From: Clostridium sp. | GTDB lineage: Bacteria; Bacillota_A; Clostridia; Lachnospirales; Lachnospiraceae | Direction: 5' to 3' | DNA: 12,141 nt | Assembly: GCA_023666975.1 (NCBI GenBank) | Contig: JAMPAW010000106.1 | Span: 1 to 12,141, forward strand | Shown: one piece after another, positions 1 to 5,946 of the stretch | Layout: the number at the start of each line of letters is the position of its first letter | Numbering within the stretch: the stretch's first letter is position 1 | Program-made: the position numbers and the translations under genes | Notes under the pieces: model-generated | What the model was told of the DNA's origin: nothing | Seen by the model: only the letters and a program-made list of their open reading frames with translations | Database searches by the model: none

Positions 1-50
1 CAGTACATGCCGACTTCATAAACCTTATTCTCCGTTCTTGTTCCTGCCAT
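1..50 (-). CDS. Partial N-terminus, probable large serine recombinase
   Basis: An ATG at 50 opens a frame that runs off the left edge. A GGAGG sits 9 nt upstream of the ATG, so the start is well supported. The visible residues are MAGTRTENKVYEVGMY, and the next codon begins TG. The pattern VYEVGMY resembles the start of large serine recombinases, where the tyrosine is usually followed by C/L-R-L-S with the catalytic serine. That catalytic part is outside the window. Such recombinases (TnpX of Tn4451 is one) integrate and excise elements through attP/attB. The position after the mobilization operon, and the tnpV remnant at the other end of the window, fit this reading. Only 16 residues are visible, so the call rests on family memory and stays tentative. 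Confidence 0.5.
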   Translation of the reverse strand, partial: MAGTRTENKVYEVGMY

Positions 51-104
51 ACTGTAAAACCTCCGTATCTGCCCTAACTGTTTTCATGTTCCGTTGCGTA
101 CATT

Positions 105-296
105 CTAAGCGGATAACCCCTCATTGTCGAAGGTGTCGCCCTCAGCAATCTTCCTCCGAATATCCTCGGAGATAATCGGGATAAATGCTTCTGAAATGGT
201 CTGTGTGCCGACATATTCACGGCTGATTACCATCTGCACTGGTGCTTTTACCACAATACGCTTTCTCTTTTTATTCGCTTTCTTATCCTCGCCCAT
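105..296 (-). CDS. Small basic protein of unknown function, 63 aa
   Basis: The frame starts at ATG 296, with an AAGGAAG ribosome site about 9 nt upstream. A longer TTG start at 371 would overlap the stop of the preceding gene and read through a hairpin, so it is less likely. The N-terminus is strongly basic (MGEDKKANKKRKRIVVKAP), followed by a more ordinary segment (VQMVISREYVGTQTISEAF) and an acidic tail. There is no signal peptide, membrane segment or catalytic motif that I recognise. It is the last small gene of the relaxase/ParB/PC4 row, and 55 bp separate it from the putative recombinase gene, so it may be co-transcribed with both. I do not recognise the family. A small nucleic-acid-binding accessory protein would fit the basic head, but that is inference. 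Confidence 0.6.
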   Translation of the reverse strand: MGEDKKANKKRKRIVVKAPVQMVISREYVGTQTISEAFIPIISEDIRRKIAEGDTFDNEGLSA

Positions 297-320
297 ACTT
301 AAATCTTCCTTTCCAGACAG

Positions 321-355
321 GGCAGGGGAGCGTATAAAAACGCCCTCCCCCTGCC
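321..355. other. Intergenic hairpin between the PC4-like gene and the 63-aa gene
   Basis: GGCAGGGG (321-328) pairs exactly with CCCCTGCC (348-355). An inner GCG/CGC (330-332 with 341-343) extends the stem after a small internal bulge. No T-run follows on the minus strand, so this is not a classical terminator. It may shape mRNA stability or reduce translation of the gene that starts at 296. Confidence 0.4.
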
Positions 356-367
356 AGTCAAATACAA

Positions 368-598
368 TCAATCCCCGCTGTTCAATTCTTTCTGCAACGC
401 TTCAAGGAGTGCCGCCGCTTCATCAGCGTTTAACGTGATACCCTTGCCACACTTCCCACGGTTCGGGGAAAAGCTGCGGATGTCATACTTCGGCTCTTTC
501 CCGTTCCATGAGATAAGGTTGATTTCCTTTGTGTAGCCGCTGTCACCCTTAGACAGTTCGGCGATTTCCTTTACGATTTCATACTGGATTTCTTTCAT
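368..598 (-). CDS. YdbC/PC4-like single-stranded DNA-binding protein, 76 aa
   Basis: ATG 598 is chosen as start because GAGG lies 8 nt upstream and the resulting 76 aa is the usual size of the YdbC family. A start at 655 would add 19 residues with a poorer ribosome site. The core KEINLISWNGKEPKYDIR followed by SFSPNRGKCGKGITLN and a C-terminal helix (DEAAALLEALQKEL) is the four-strand-plus-helix layout of PC4-like proteins. These bind single-stranded DNA as dimers. On mobile elements they are commonly found near relaxase and replication genes, where a ssDNA binder could protect the transferred strand. It is the third gene of the relaxase operon, 78 bp after parB. The function on this element is inferred. 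Confidence 0.8.
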   Translation of the reverse strand: MKEIQYEIVKEIAELSKGDSGYTKEINLISWNGKEPKYDIRSFSPNRGKCGKGITLNADEAAALLEALQKELNSGD

Positions 599-676
599 TC
601 CCCATACCTCGTTTTCCTTAAAAATCTGTCTTTCTTTTGCTCCAATGTCCTGCATTTACTTCCCGAAAAGAGAAGA

Positions 677-1531
677 TTAGCGGCTCTCCCTGTTCCGTTT
701 CCTCTGCAATTCACGCTCCAAAAGTTTGATGATGGTGTCCGCCATCTGCTTCGGCGTTGTGCCTTTCGGGAAGTATTTCTTTAACTTCTCCATGCCGATT
801 TTCACGGTTTCTTTCTGGTTGCCCTTTTCCTCGGTCATAATGGAAAATATCATATCCATGTCAAGCCGCCCGCTCTGGCTCATGGTTTTCATGCGTTGTG
901 CCTGTGAGAGCGAGGGCGTTGCCTCCTCGCTCTCCATCGTGGCGAATAAATTTTCCTGCTCGTCTTTCTTCAAAAAGGACAGTTCCACCGCAGGCGTGAG
1001 GGCGATTCTCCCCTCGTCCACCATCTGTAAAATCGGCGGTATCAGTTCCGTCAAGCGGATAAAACGCTGCACGGTCATCCTGCCCACGCCAAAGCCCTGT
1101 GCCACCTTGTCATCCGTCCGTAACTTCGTCCCAACCTGTGACGAGGTTAAGTCCGTGCGGAATCCCTGCCGCTTCATGGCTTCGGATTTCATCTTGTAGG
1201 CAAACGCCCGCTCGCTCGGCAGGATATTTTCACGCTGTAAATTGCTGTCTACAAGCGTGATGATGGCTCGGTCACGGTCTAAGGGCAGGACAAAAGCGGG
1301 GATTGTGTTTATTCCTGCAAGCTCGGATGCACGGACACGCCGCTGCCCCGCAATCACTTCGTAACCGTTCCCGTCCTCTTTCGGGCGTGTGATTATCGGC
1401 GTGACAACGCCAAATTCCTTGATGCTTTCCGCTAATTCTGACAGCATTTCGTCCTCCGCCACATGGAACGGATTGTCTGGGAATGGGTATAAATCCTTTG
1501 TCTTTAACACCTTAAAATCCTGTTTCTTCAT
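677..1531 (-). CDS. parB: ParB/RepB/Spo0J-family DNA-binding protein, 284 aa
   Basis: The protein starts 7 bp after the relaxase stop, which indicates translational coupling; its AAAGG ribosome site lies in the end of the relaxase gene. Residues about 5-100 form a ParB N-domain: LYPFPDNPF near 15-22, AESIKEFGVVTPI near 34-46, the nucleotide-binding box GQRRVRAS at 62-69 (a variant of GERRxRA), and NLQRENILPSE at 97-107. A helix-turn-helix follows at about 141-160 (VAQGFGVGRMTVQRFIRL). The C-terminus is lysine/arginine-rich. Family members bind parS-like sites, slide as CTP-dependent clamps and work with a ParA ATPase for segregation. No ParA is encoded in the window, so here it could act in element maintenance, as a transfer regulator, or with a ParA encoded elsewhere. 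Confidence 0.9.
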   Translation of the reverse strand: MKKQDFKVLKTKDLYPFPDNPFHVAEDEMLSELAESIKEFGVVTPIITRPKEDGNGYEVIAGQRRVRASELAGINTIPAFVLPLDRDRAIITLVDSNLQRENILPSERAFAYKMKSEAMKRQGFRTDLTSSQVGTKLRTDDKVAQGFGVGRMTVQRFIRLTELIPPILQMVDEGRIALTPAVELSFLKKDEQENLFATMESEEATPSLSQAQRMKTMSQSGRLDMDMIFSIMTEEKGNQKETVKIGMEKLKKYFPKGTTPKQMADTIIKLLERELQRKRNRESR

Positions 1532-1538
1532 TCACTTT

Positions 1539-2504
1539 CTACCTTTCTCTTGGTTTATTTCTGCCTGTTCTCTGTAATTCTTCTAATACCTCTAGCGGGA
1601 TTTTGGAGAGCAGCCGCCCCATCTGCTCGTTGGTTCTCTGCAATTCAAATATCCTCTGGTTCGCTTTCTGCACCTTTAATTCCTGCTCGTACTTTTCATC
1701 ACGCATACGCCCCGCATAGTCGGATTCCTGCCCGATTCTCTCTTTCAAACTGTCGATATACGCCTGCTGTTTCCCGATTTCTTTAGAGAATTTCTCCACG
1801 TCTGGAAGCCATGCAGCAACCAGTTCCAGAGCCTTGTCACGCTTTTTCCCTGCGTTAAAGGCGTTGATGTCGGAGAGGGCAGACACGATTTCTTCATACT
1901 GCTTATCCAGTCGGGTAGCCACCTTAAACAGCCATGTGGGGATGTGTTTCCGCTTGGTTTCCATTGACGACTGACCTCTTTCAAGCTGATTCCACCGTGA
2001 GGACATCCGCTCATGGTAGGCGGTCTGCCACTCGGATAATGATTTCTGGTTGCCTAAAATCGTTTTGGCTGACAGCTTGTTGTCTGGCGTAATCGGCACG
2101 AAGCATAAGTGCATGTGCGGCGTTTTCTCGTCCATGTGGACGACTGCGGAGAGGATATTTTTCTCCCCGACACGTTCTGAAATGAAGTCTAAAGCCATCG
2201 TAAAATACGCTTTCTGTTCCTCTGGCGGCAACTGGTTCATAAATTCTGGCGAAGCCGTGATGAGCGTTTCCACCATCATCACGCTGTCTTTCCTCGTCCT
2301 GCACCCCGCTTCGGCTACCTTTCGGTTAATCTCTTTCTTGTAGGTGTAGCGTGGCGGCGGCACAAGGTGGTAGTTGTTTTTAGAGCGTTCCATGTCGATG
2401 TCTGGGTTGCTCTTATAGGCTTCTTTCTTCCGCTCGTTGTGGCGTTCGCAAGCCGCAACGCCGCCCGCTTTGCGTTTCTGGAAACGCAGGATTGCATAGG
2501 GCAT
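1539..2504 (-). CDS. mobV: MobV-family relaxase (Mob/Pre), 321 aa
   Basis: This is the relaxase that nicks oriT and leads the strand during conjugative mobilization. The N-terminus MPYAILRFQK is typical of Mob/Pre proteins. His22, in the motif ERHNERK, is at the same position as the His22 nucleophile reported for MobM of pMV158. Motif III, HMDEKTPHMH at 123-132, provides the metal-binding HxDE...PHxH set. NYHL at 44-47 is the conserved block after motif I. The C-terminal third is charged and coiled-coil-like. At 321 aa it is shorter than MobM (about 494 aa), mainly at the C-terminus, as in many integrated elements. The start is ATG 2504 with AGGAAG about 10 nt upstream. An IS110 element has landed about 35 bp upstream of this start, separating the gene from the oriT region where its promoter would be expected. 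Confidence 0.93.
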   Translation of the reverse strand: MPYAILRFQKRKAGGVAACERHNERKKEAYKSNPDIDMERSKNNYHLVPPPRYTYKKEINRKVAEAGCRTRKDSVMMVETLITASPEFMNQLPPEEQKAYFTMALDFISERVGEKNILSAVVHMDEKTPHMHLCFVPITPDNKLSAKTILGNQKSLSEWQTAYHERMSSRWNQLERGQSSMETKRKHIPTWLFKVATRLDKQYEEIVSALSDINAFNAGKKRDKALELVAAWLPDVEKFSKEIGKQQAYIDSLKERIGQESDYAGRMRDEKYEQELKVQKANQRIFELQRTNEQMGRLLSKIPLEVLEELQRTGRNKPRER

Positions 2505-2544
2505 AATTCATCATCTTCCTGTTACAATAAATTTGCCCCATGAA

Positions 2545-2790
2545 AGTGGCAGCCAGCCACAGGCGAGGGACATCTCATGCCAAAGCTGTTAGAATGGAAG
2601 AGCAATGGTCTGGCGTACATCTCCAAGAGCCAAGCGCTCGTAAGAAAGTCCGCCAGCCATCCTTCCGTTCGCAGCGTTCGATTTGTGCAGGTGGAGCGCC
2701 TACACGGGCCACTCGGGTCAGCAAACAGATTGAATCGGTGATGAGAAAAAGGATGGGTTGCCGTTGTAAGCAAGGTATCGGGAGGATTTC
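2545..2790 (+). ncRNA. Probable bridge (seek) RNA of the IS110 element
   Basis: IS110-group elements transcribe a guide RNA from the non-coding region upstream of the transposase. Four segments here fit guides in the expected order. TCTCATG (2573-2579) resembles the left target CCCCATG, with two C-to-T changes that still pair as G-U. GCAATGGTC (2602-2610) is antiparallel to the right target GACTACTGC (seven Watson-Crick pairs, one wobble, one mismatch). TCCTTCC (2660-2666) equals the right-end sequence at 4033-4039. GCCACT (2708-2713) is complementary to AGTGGC at the left end (2545-2550). CCATCCTT (2657-2664) can also pair with AAGGATGG (2749-2756), so the third guide could instead be a stem. 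Boundaries are approximate, and short matches can arise by chance. Confidence 0.5.
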
Positions 2791-2793
2791 AAA

Positions 2794-4020
2794 ATGTATG
2801 CTGTGGGAGTGGATGTTTCATGCGGATGGAGCACCGTAGCGGTGCTCCGGTCAAAAACGGATATCGTGATCCGTCCGTTCAATGTGACGCATAATTCTCA
2901 GGGATTTGCTAATCTCCTGGAGAAACTGAGCGTTCTGGACGGTGAAGTTAAGGTCGTCATGGAGCACACCGGCAATTATTACGAGTGTATCGCCAATGTG
3001 CTGTATGAACACGGCCTGTGGGTCTCGGCAGTCAATCCGCTGCTCATCAGGGAATACGGCGGCAATTCACTGCGCAGCGTCAAGACTGACAAGGCTGACG
3101 CTAAGAAAATTGCCAGGTATACCCTTGACAACTGGGAAGAATTGCGCCAATATACTCCTATGGACACAATTCGCTATCAACTGAAAACATTGAACCGCCA
3201 GTTCCAACTGGCCAGCAAGAACCGCACGGCCTGTTCCAACAACCTGATTGCCCTGTTGGAGCAATCCTATCCGGGCGTTCGTTCCCTGTTCAGCAGCCCT
3301 GTACGCTCAGATGGCACCCAGAAGTGGGTGGATTTCGCAGACACTTTCTGGCATGTGGACTGCGTTGCAAAGCTCAGCCAGAGTGCTTTTACCGAGCGTT
3401 ACCAAAAATGGTGCAAGCGCCGCGGTTACAATTTCAGCGCTGCAAAGGCCGCTGAAATCCATGAAAACGCCAAGTCGCTGTTTCCTCTGGTCCCCAAGTC
3501 GGAGACCACCAAGTTACTGGTAAAAGAGGCCATAACGCAGCTTAACACAATCTCCCACACGGCTGAGGTCTTCCGCGCCGAAATGAACCGCCTGGCCGCC
3601 CAGCTTCCTGAATACGAGACCGTTATGGCAATGACCGGCGTGGGGCCTTCTATGGGTCCCCAGCTCATGGCGGAGATCGGCGATCTACGCCGCTTTGCCC
3701 ACCAGAAGTCCCTGGTGGCCTTTGCCGGTACGGACCCGGGCAGGAACGACTCCGGCTCAAAAACTTCCAACACCGGCAGGACCAGCAAACGCGGCTCACC
3801 TCATCTGCGCAAGACTCTTTTTATCATCATGTCAATTTTGCTTCAGCTGAAGCCTGAGGACGACCCTGTTTACCAGTTCCTGGACAAGAAACGCTCTGAA
3901 GGAAAGCCTTTCTACGTTTACATGACCGCCGGGGGTACTAAGTTCCTGCGTATCTATTACGGTAAGGTTCGGGATTGTCTCAAGGAAAAGGGACTTTGGA
4001 ACGAACCTTTGATGGACTGA
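2794..4020 (+). CDS. IS110-family DEDD transposase, 408 aa
   Basis: This is the recombinase of the insertion sequence; it cuts and rejoins target and donor DNA under guidance of the element's bridge RNA. The N-terminal RuvC-like domain shows D7 (VGVDVS), E57 (VMEHTGNYY) and D99/D102 (KTDKADA), the DEDD set. A coiled, variable middle (about 120-270) precedes the C-terminal Tnp domain. That domain has a helix-hairpin-helix-like MTGVGPSMGPQLMAEIGD (280-297) and AFAGTDPGRNDSGS (309-322), whose serine (S320 or S322) is the expected catalytic nucleophile. GGGAGG lies 8 nt upstream of the ATG. The frame is intact with all catalytic residues present, so the element may be active. Confidence 0.95.
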   Translation: MYAVGVDVSCGWSTVAVLRSKTDIVIRPFNVTHNSQGFANLLEKLSVLDGEVKVVMEHTGNYYECIANVLYEHGLWVSAVNPLLIREYGGNSLRSVKTDKADAKKIARYTLDNWEELRQYTPMDTIRYQLKTLNRQFQLASKNRTACSNNLIALLEQSYPGVRSLFSSPVRSDGTQKWVDFADTFWHVDCVAKLSQSAFTERYQKWCKRRGYNFSAAKAAEIHENAKSLFPLVPKSETTKLLVKEAITQLNTISHTAEVFRAEMNRLAAQLPEYETVMAMTGVGPSMGPQLMAEIGDLRRFAHQKSLVAFAGTDPGRNDSGSKTSNTGRTSKRGSPHLRKTLFIIMSILLQLKPEDDPVYQFLDKKRSEGKPFYVYMTAGGTKFLRIYYGKVRDCLKEKGLWNEPLMD

Positions 4021-4180
4021 CGGCAATATCTGTCCTTCCATGACTACTGCTTTTCGGCGGTGGTCTTTTCGTTGTGTCCTTTTCTCAATCTCACTTCCTT
4101 TCTTTCCCTTTTCTATTTTCCCTATTTGGGGCTTGACTTTTTATTTGCAGGCTTTCTTCGGCGGGTAAACTGCTCTTTGG

Positions 4181-4305
4181 GTGACAGCGGTGACGGCGGT
4201 GACAGCAGTTTTGGGATACCCCCTGCCGACTGCCGCAACTGTCATCCTTATCCCCTGCATGACGGTCATGTCGATGATGACGGTGTTTTTGAGATACCCC
4301 CTCGC
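4181..4305 (-). repeat. Iteron modules 1 and 2 (left arm of the origin region)
   Basis: Module 1 has three 9-bp repeats, GTGACAGCG, GTGACGGCG and GTGACAGCA (4181-4207), then 5 nt, then GGGATACCCCC (4213-4223) followed by TGCCG. Module 2 has ATGACGGTC, ATGTCGATG and ATGACGGTG (4259-4285), 5 nt, then GAGATACCCCC (4291-4301). On the minus strand both read box, spacer, then iterons of consensus NNCCGTCAY. They face the three modules on the other side of oriT. Such clustered iterons next to a replication helicase gene are what a replication origin looks like; a ParB binding array is an alternative. Confidence 0.7.
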
Positions 4306-4361
4306 AAGAGATGTCACCGTCATGCCGCCATTCTTTTATCCGAAGCGTAAAGCGTAGGATA

Positions 4362-4379
4362 GCAGGGCGACAGCCCTGC
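4362..4379. repeat. Inverted repeat upstream of oriT
   Basis: GCAGGGC, a 4-nt loop (gaca) and GCCCTGC form a perfect 7-bp hairpin in the core between the two iteron arms. It may be part of the oriT/origin structure; no gene reads through it. Confidence 0.4.
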
Positions 4380-4414
4380 CTTAAGGGAGTCCAGAGGGAA
4401 CGTCTGGCACACGG

Positions 4415-4444
4415 CTTTGCAGGGCAAAGTGTAGTGTGTTACAC
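4415..4444 (+). other. oriT: oriT, pMV158/MobV-type nick site
   Basis: The sequence TAGTGTGTTA (4432-4441) equals the core of the pMV158-type oriT, where the relaxase cuts after TAGTGTG; the predicted nick is between 4438 and 4439 on the plus strand. It sits in an inverted repeat GTGTA...TACAC (4429-4444). Directly beside it is a second one, CTTTGC/GCAAAG (4415-4420 with 4424-4429), which matches the overlapping inverted repeats of this oriT class. The MobV relaxase encoded at 1539-2504 is the expected enzyme. With this polarity the right-hand genes would enter the recipient first and the relaxase gene last, the usual arrangement. Tn4451 carries a comparable site for its TnpZ protein. Confidence 0.75.
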
Positions 4445-4456
4445 CCTGTAAACGCA

Positions 4457-4486
4457 GGTCGGAAAAATCTTTCGATTTTTCTGACC
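4457..4486. repeat. Strong hairpin just downstream of the nick site
   Basis: GGTCGGAAAAATC and GATTTTTCTGACC form a 13-bp stem (one G-T wobble) around a 4-nt loop, 18 nt beyond the predicted nick. On the transferred strand it would fold as single-stranded DNA. Possible roles are a termination structure for the relaxase or a single-strand origin priming second-strand synthesis. No open reading frame covers it. Confidence 0.5.
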
Positions 4487-4577
4487 GCAGGGGTGGTTTT
4501 ACACGCCGAGAAGAGCGGGTAAATCCCACGCCTGCATACTGCGTTTGCGGGGTGTTCTCCCGAAGGGCGACAGTTGC

Positions 4578-4816
4578 GGGGTATCCTAAAATAACCGTCA
4601 CAGCCGTCACCAACTGTCACCCGCAGGGCAGAGCCGCCGATTCTGCATCATTTTCCGCATGACGGTGATAGCGGCAGGGGGTATCCCAAAAACACCGTCA
4701 TAACCGTCATGACCGTCACACATGGGGCAGAGCCGCCAATTTCACATAGGCTTACATATCGGTGACGGCGGCAGGGGGTATCCCAGAAACACCGTCATCA
4801 TCGTCATGACCGTCAC
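4578..4816 (+). repeat. Iteron modules 3, 4 and 5 (right arm of the origin region)
   Basis: Each module is an 11-bp box, 5 nt, then three 9-bp iterons. Module 3: box at 4578-4587 (slightly degenerate), iterons AACCGTCAC, AGCCGTCAC and AACTGTCAC up to 4620. Module 4: GGGGGTATCCC at 4677-4687, iterons CACCGTCAT, AACCGTCAT and GACCGTCAC at 4693-4719. Module 5: box at 4774-4784, iterons CACCGTCAT, CATCGTCAT and GACCGTCAC at 4790-4816. The modules repeat every 97-100 bp, and modules 3 and 4 also share GGGCAGAGCCGCC behind the iterons. They are oriented opposite to modules 1 and 2. Module 5 lies inside the helicase coding region. Likely bound by a replication or partition protein. Confidence 0.75.
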
Positions 4817-5792
4817 CGTCTGTTTCCTCCCGCCTTGCAAGCAAAATCATCCGTCCGCTGTTCCTGCGGCTGAAATCATAGCGGATATGGTTCTCTTGGA
4901 GAAAGTCAAGACGGTATTCGTTCATCCACTTTGTCAAGACGTTTGCCGCCGTTTCCGTTTCGCCCAGAGCGTCCAACAGTTCCGTAGCTGTGCCTGTCCA
5001 TTCTTCCTTATCCCTCATAAAATCCACTAACCGAAAAAGGACATCTGGTATCGTTTCTTTTGCAAGCTGCTCCTGTGTTTTCCTCTCCACCAGTTCCCAA
5101 CTGCAATCACGGAAACGGAGCGTGTATTCCTGATAAGGCGTGTCCCTGCCCGTCACATACAGCTTGGCGGTGTCAGATGCCCGTTTCTCCTTTTCCAGAA
5201 CAAAGGTAGCATCCGCACTCCCCGTTAAGCCTGTCGTCCCAGACACCTTGTTGAACACGTCGCTGTCGTTCTGCTTTCGGATGTGGTGTACGACAATGAC
5301 CGCCAGAGAGTGCCTGTCGGCAAAATCTTTGATTAGGGAGATGTCCCCATAGTCGCTTGCATAGGCGTTGTCTTTAGATGCGGTTCGGACTTTCTGCAAG
5401 GTATCAATCACAATGAGCCTGCTGTCTGGATGGTCTTTCAGATAATCTTCCAACTGCACGATAAGACCGTCTGACAGCTTGCAGCTTGCCACGGCAAAGT
5501 GGAGCCGCCCGCTTGCTTCGTCCGTCAATCGGAACAGCCTGTCCTGTATGCGGCAGAACGTGTCCTCAAGGCAGAGGTAAAGCACGTCGCCCTCCATTGT
5601 CGGCATATCCCACAAGGGAAGTCCCTGCGACACGCATAAACATAGCTTCAGCATGAGCCAGCTCTTGCCTATCTTCTGTGAGCCGCAGAACAGCGACAAT
5701 CCTGTGGGAATAAGGCTGTCCACCACAAAGGACGGCTTCTCAAGCGGTTCATAAAGGAGCGTTTCGGCGTTGACTGTCTGTAACTTCTGCAT
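4752..5792 (-). CDS. RepA-type AAA (RecA-fold) helicase, 346 aa
   Basis: This is a hexameric-helicase-like ATPase of the RepA/AAA_25 group, expected to unwind the element's origin during replication. Walker A is GSQKIGKS (37-44). Walker B is RLIVID (125-130), with D130 at its end. VIVVHHIRK (166-173) is the typical sensor/H-loop region, and GTTGLTGSADATFVLEK marks the end of the ATPase core. The C-terminal part (about 245-320) looks like a winged-helix or helical domain. The last residues (DGDGHDDDDGVSGIPPAAVTDM region) are acidic and low-complexity because they are encoded by iteron module 5. AAGGAGG precedes ATG 5792. A rep initiator of another type is not visible, so the helicase may itself recognise the iterons or use a host factor. 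Confidence 0.82.
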   Translation of the reverse strand: MQKLQTVNAETLLYEPLEKPSFVVDSLIPTGLSLFCGSQKIGKSWLMLKLCLCVSQGLPLWDMPTMEGDVLYLCLEDTFCRIQDRLFRLTDEASGRLHFAVASCKLSDGLIVQLEDYLKDHPDSRLIVIDTLQKVRTASKDNAYASDYGDISLIKDFADRHSLAVIVVHHIRKQNDSDVFNKVSGTTGLTGSADATFVLEKEKRASDTAKLYVTGRDTPYQEYTLRFRDCSWELVERKTQEQLAKETIPDVLFRLVDFMRDKEEWTGTATELLDALGETETAANVLTKWMNEYRLDFLQENHIRYDFSRRNSGRMILLARREETDGDGHDDDDGVSGIPPAAVTDM

Positions 5793-5835
5793 GGCTTTCC
5801 TCCTTTCGGGCGGTGTCTTTGTTTTTGTTGCACAT
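5749..5835 (-). CDS. Possible 28-aa leader peptide overlapping the helicase start
   Basis: ATG 5835 is preceded by AAGGAGG 9 nt upstream, as good a ribosome site as that of the helicase. The frame starts MCNKNKDTARKEESHAEV and ends at 5749, overlapping the first 44 nt of the helicase gene in another frame. Translation of this small frame would keep the helicase ribosome site open, so it could couple or limit helicase synthesis. The peptide has no recognisable motif. It may be a chance frame; the only positive evidence is the ribosome site and the position. Confidence 0.3.
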   Translation of the reverse strand: MCNKNKDTARKEESHAEVTDSQRRNAPL

Positions 5836-5864
5836 AGGCGTTGACCTCCTTAAAATAGATTTAC

Positions 5865-5889
5865 TCCCACGAAGAAAAAGTGAGAGTAT
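5865..5889. other. Hairpin in the helicase leader
   Basis: On the minus strand ACTCTCAC pairs with GTGGGAGT (one G-U) around a 9-nt T-rich loop, about 30 nt upstream of the AAGGAGG of the leader frame. No U-tract follows it. It may be a 5'-UTR control structure between the sigma-like gene and the helicase gene. Confidence 0.3.
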
Positions 5890-5946
5890 GTAATGCCGCC
5901 AATCCCACGCAAATAAAGAGCAGATTCCTTTTTCGGACGGTGTCGG

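Larger units (their letters stand above)
2540..4040 (+). mobile_element. IS110-family insertion sequence, about 1.5 kb
   Basis: The element contains one DEDD transposase gene, a long 5' non-coding region (about 250 bp) and only about 20 bp after the stop codon, which is the IS110-group layout. The hexamer CCATGA occurs at 2538-2543 and 4038-4043, exactly 1500 bp apart. Removing one copy restores a continuous target reading TTTGCCCCATGACTACTGC. There are no terminal inverted repeats, as expected for this family. The true core dinucleotide lies somewhere in the shared hexamer, so the ends carry an uncertainty of about 3 bp. It points opposite to all other genes and splits the relaxase gene from the origin region. 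Confidence 0.75.

Noticed and set aside
2540..2839. Plus-strand 99-aa frame over the IS110 5' region
   Set aside because: It has no ribosome site, overlaps the transposase start in another frame, and has an Arg/Ser-rich composition typical of non-coding DNA. The region is better explained as guide RNA.
3426..3788. Minus-strand 120-aa frame
   Set aside because: It is the shadow of the conserved transposase C-terminal domain on the other strand; it has no ribosome site.
4060..4620. Short frames on both strands across the origin region (for example 4060-4350 plus and 4320-4613 minus)
   Set aside because: Their residues just translate the iteron and box repeats, no ribosome sites are present, and the region is explained as origin and oriT.
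4181..4816. CRISPR array
   Set aside because: The repeats are 9-11 bp with short fixed spacing and occur in opposite orientations; there are no spacer-length unique segments or cas genes.
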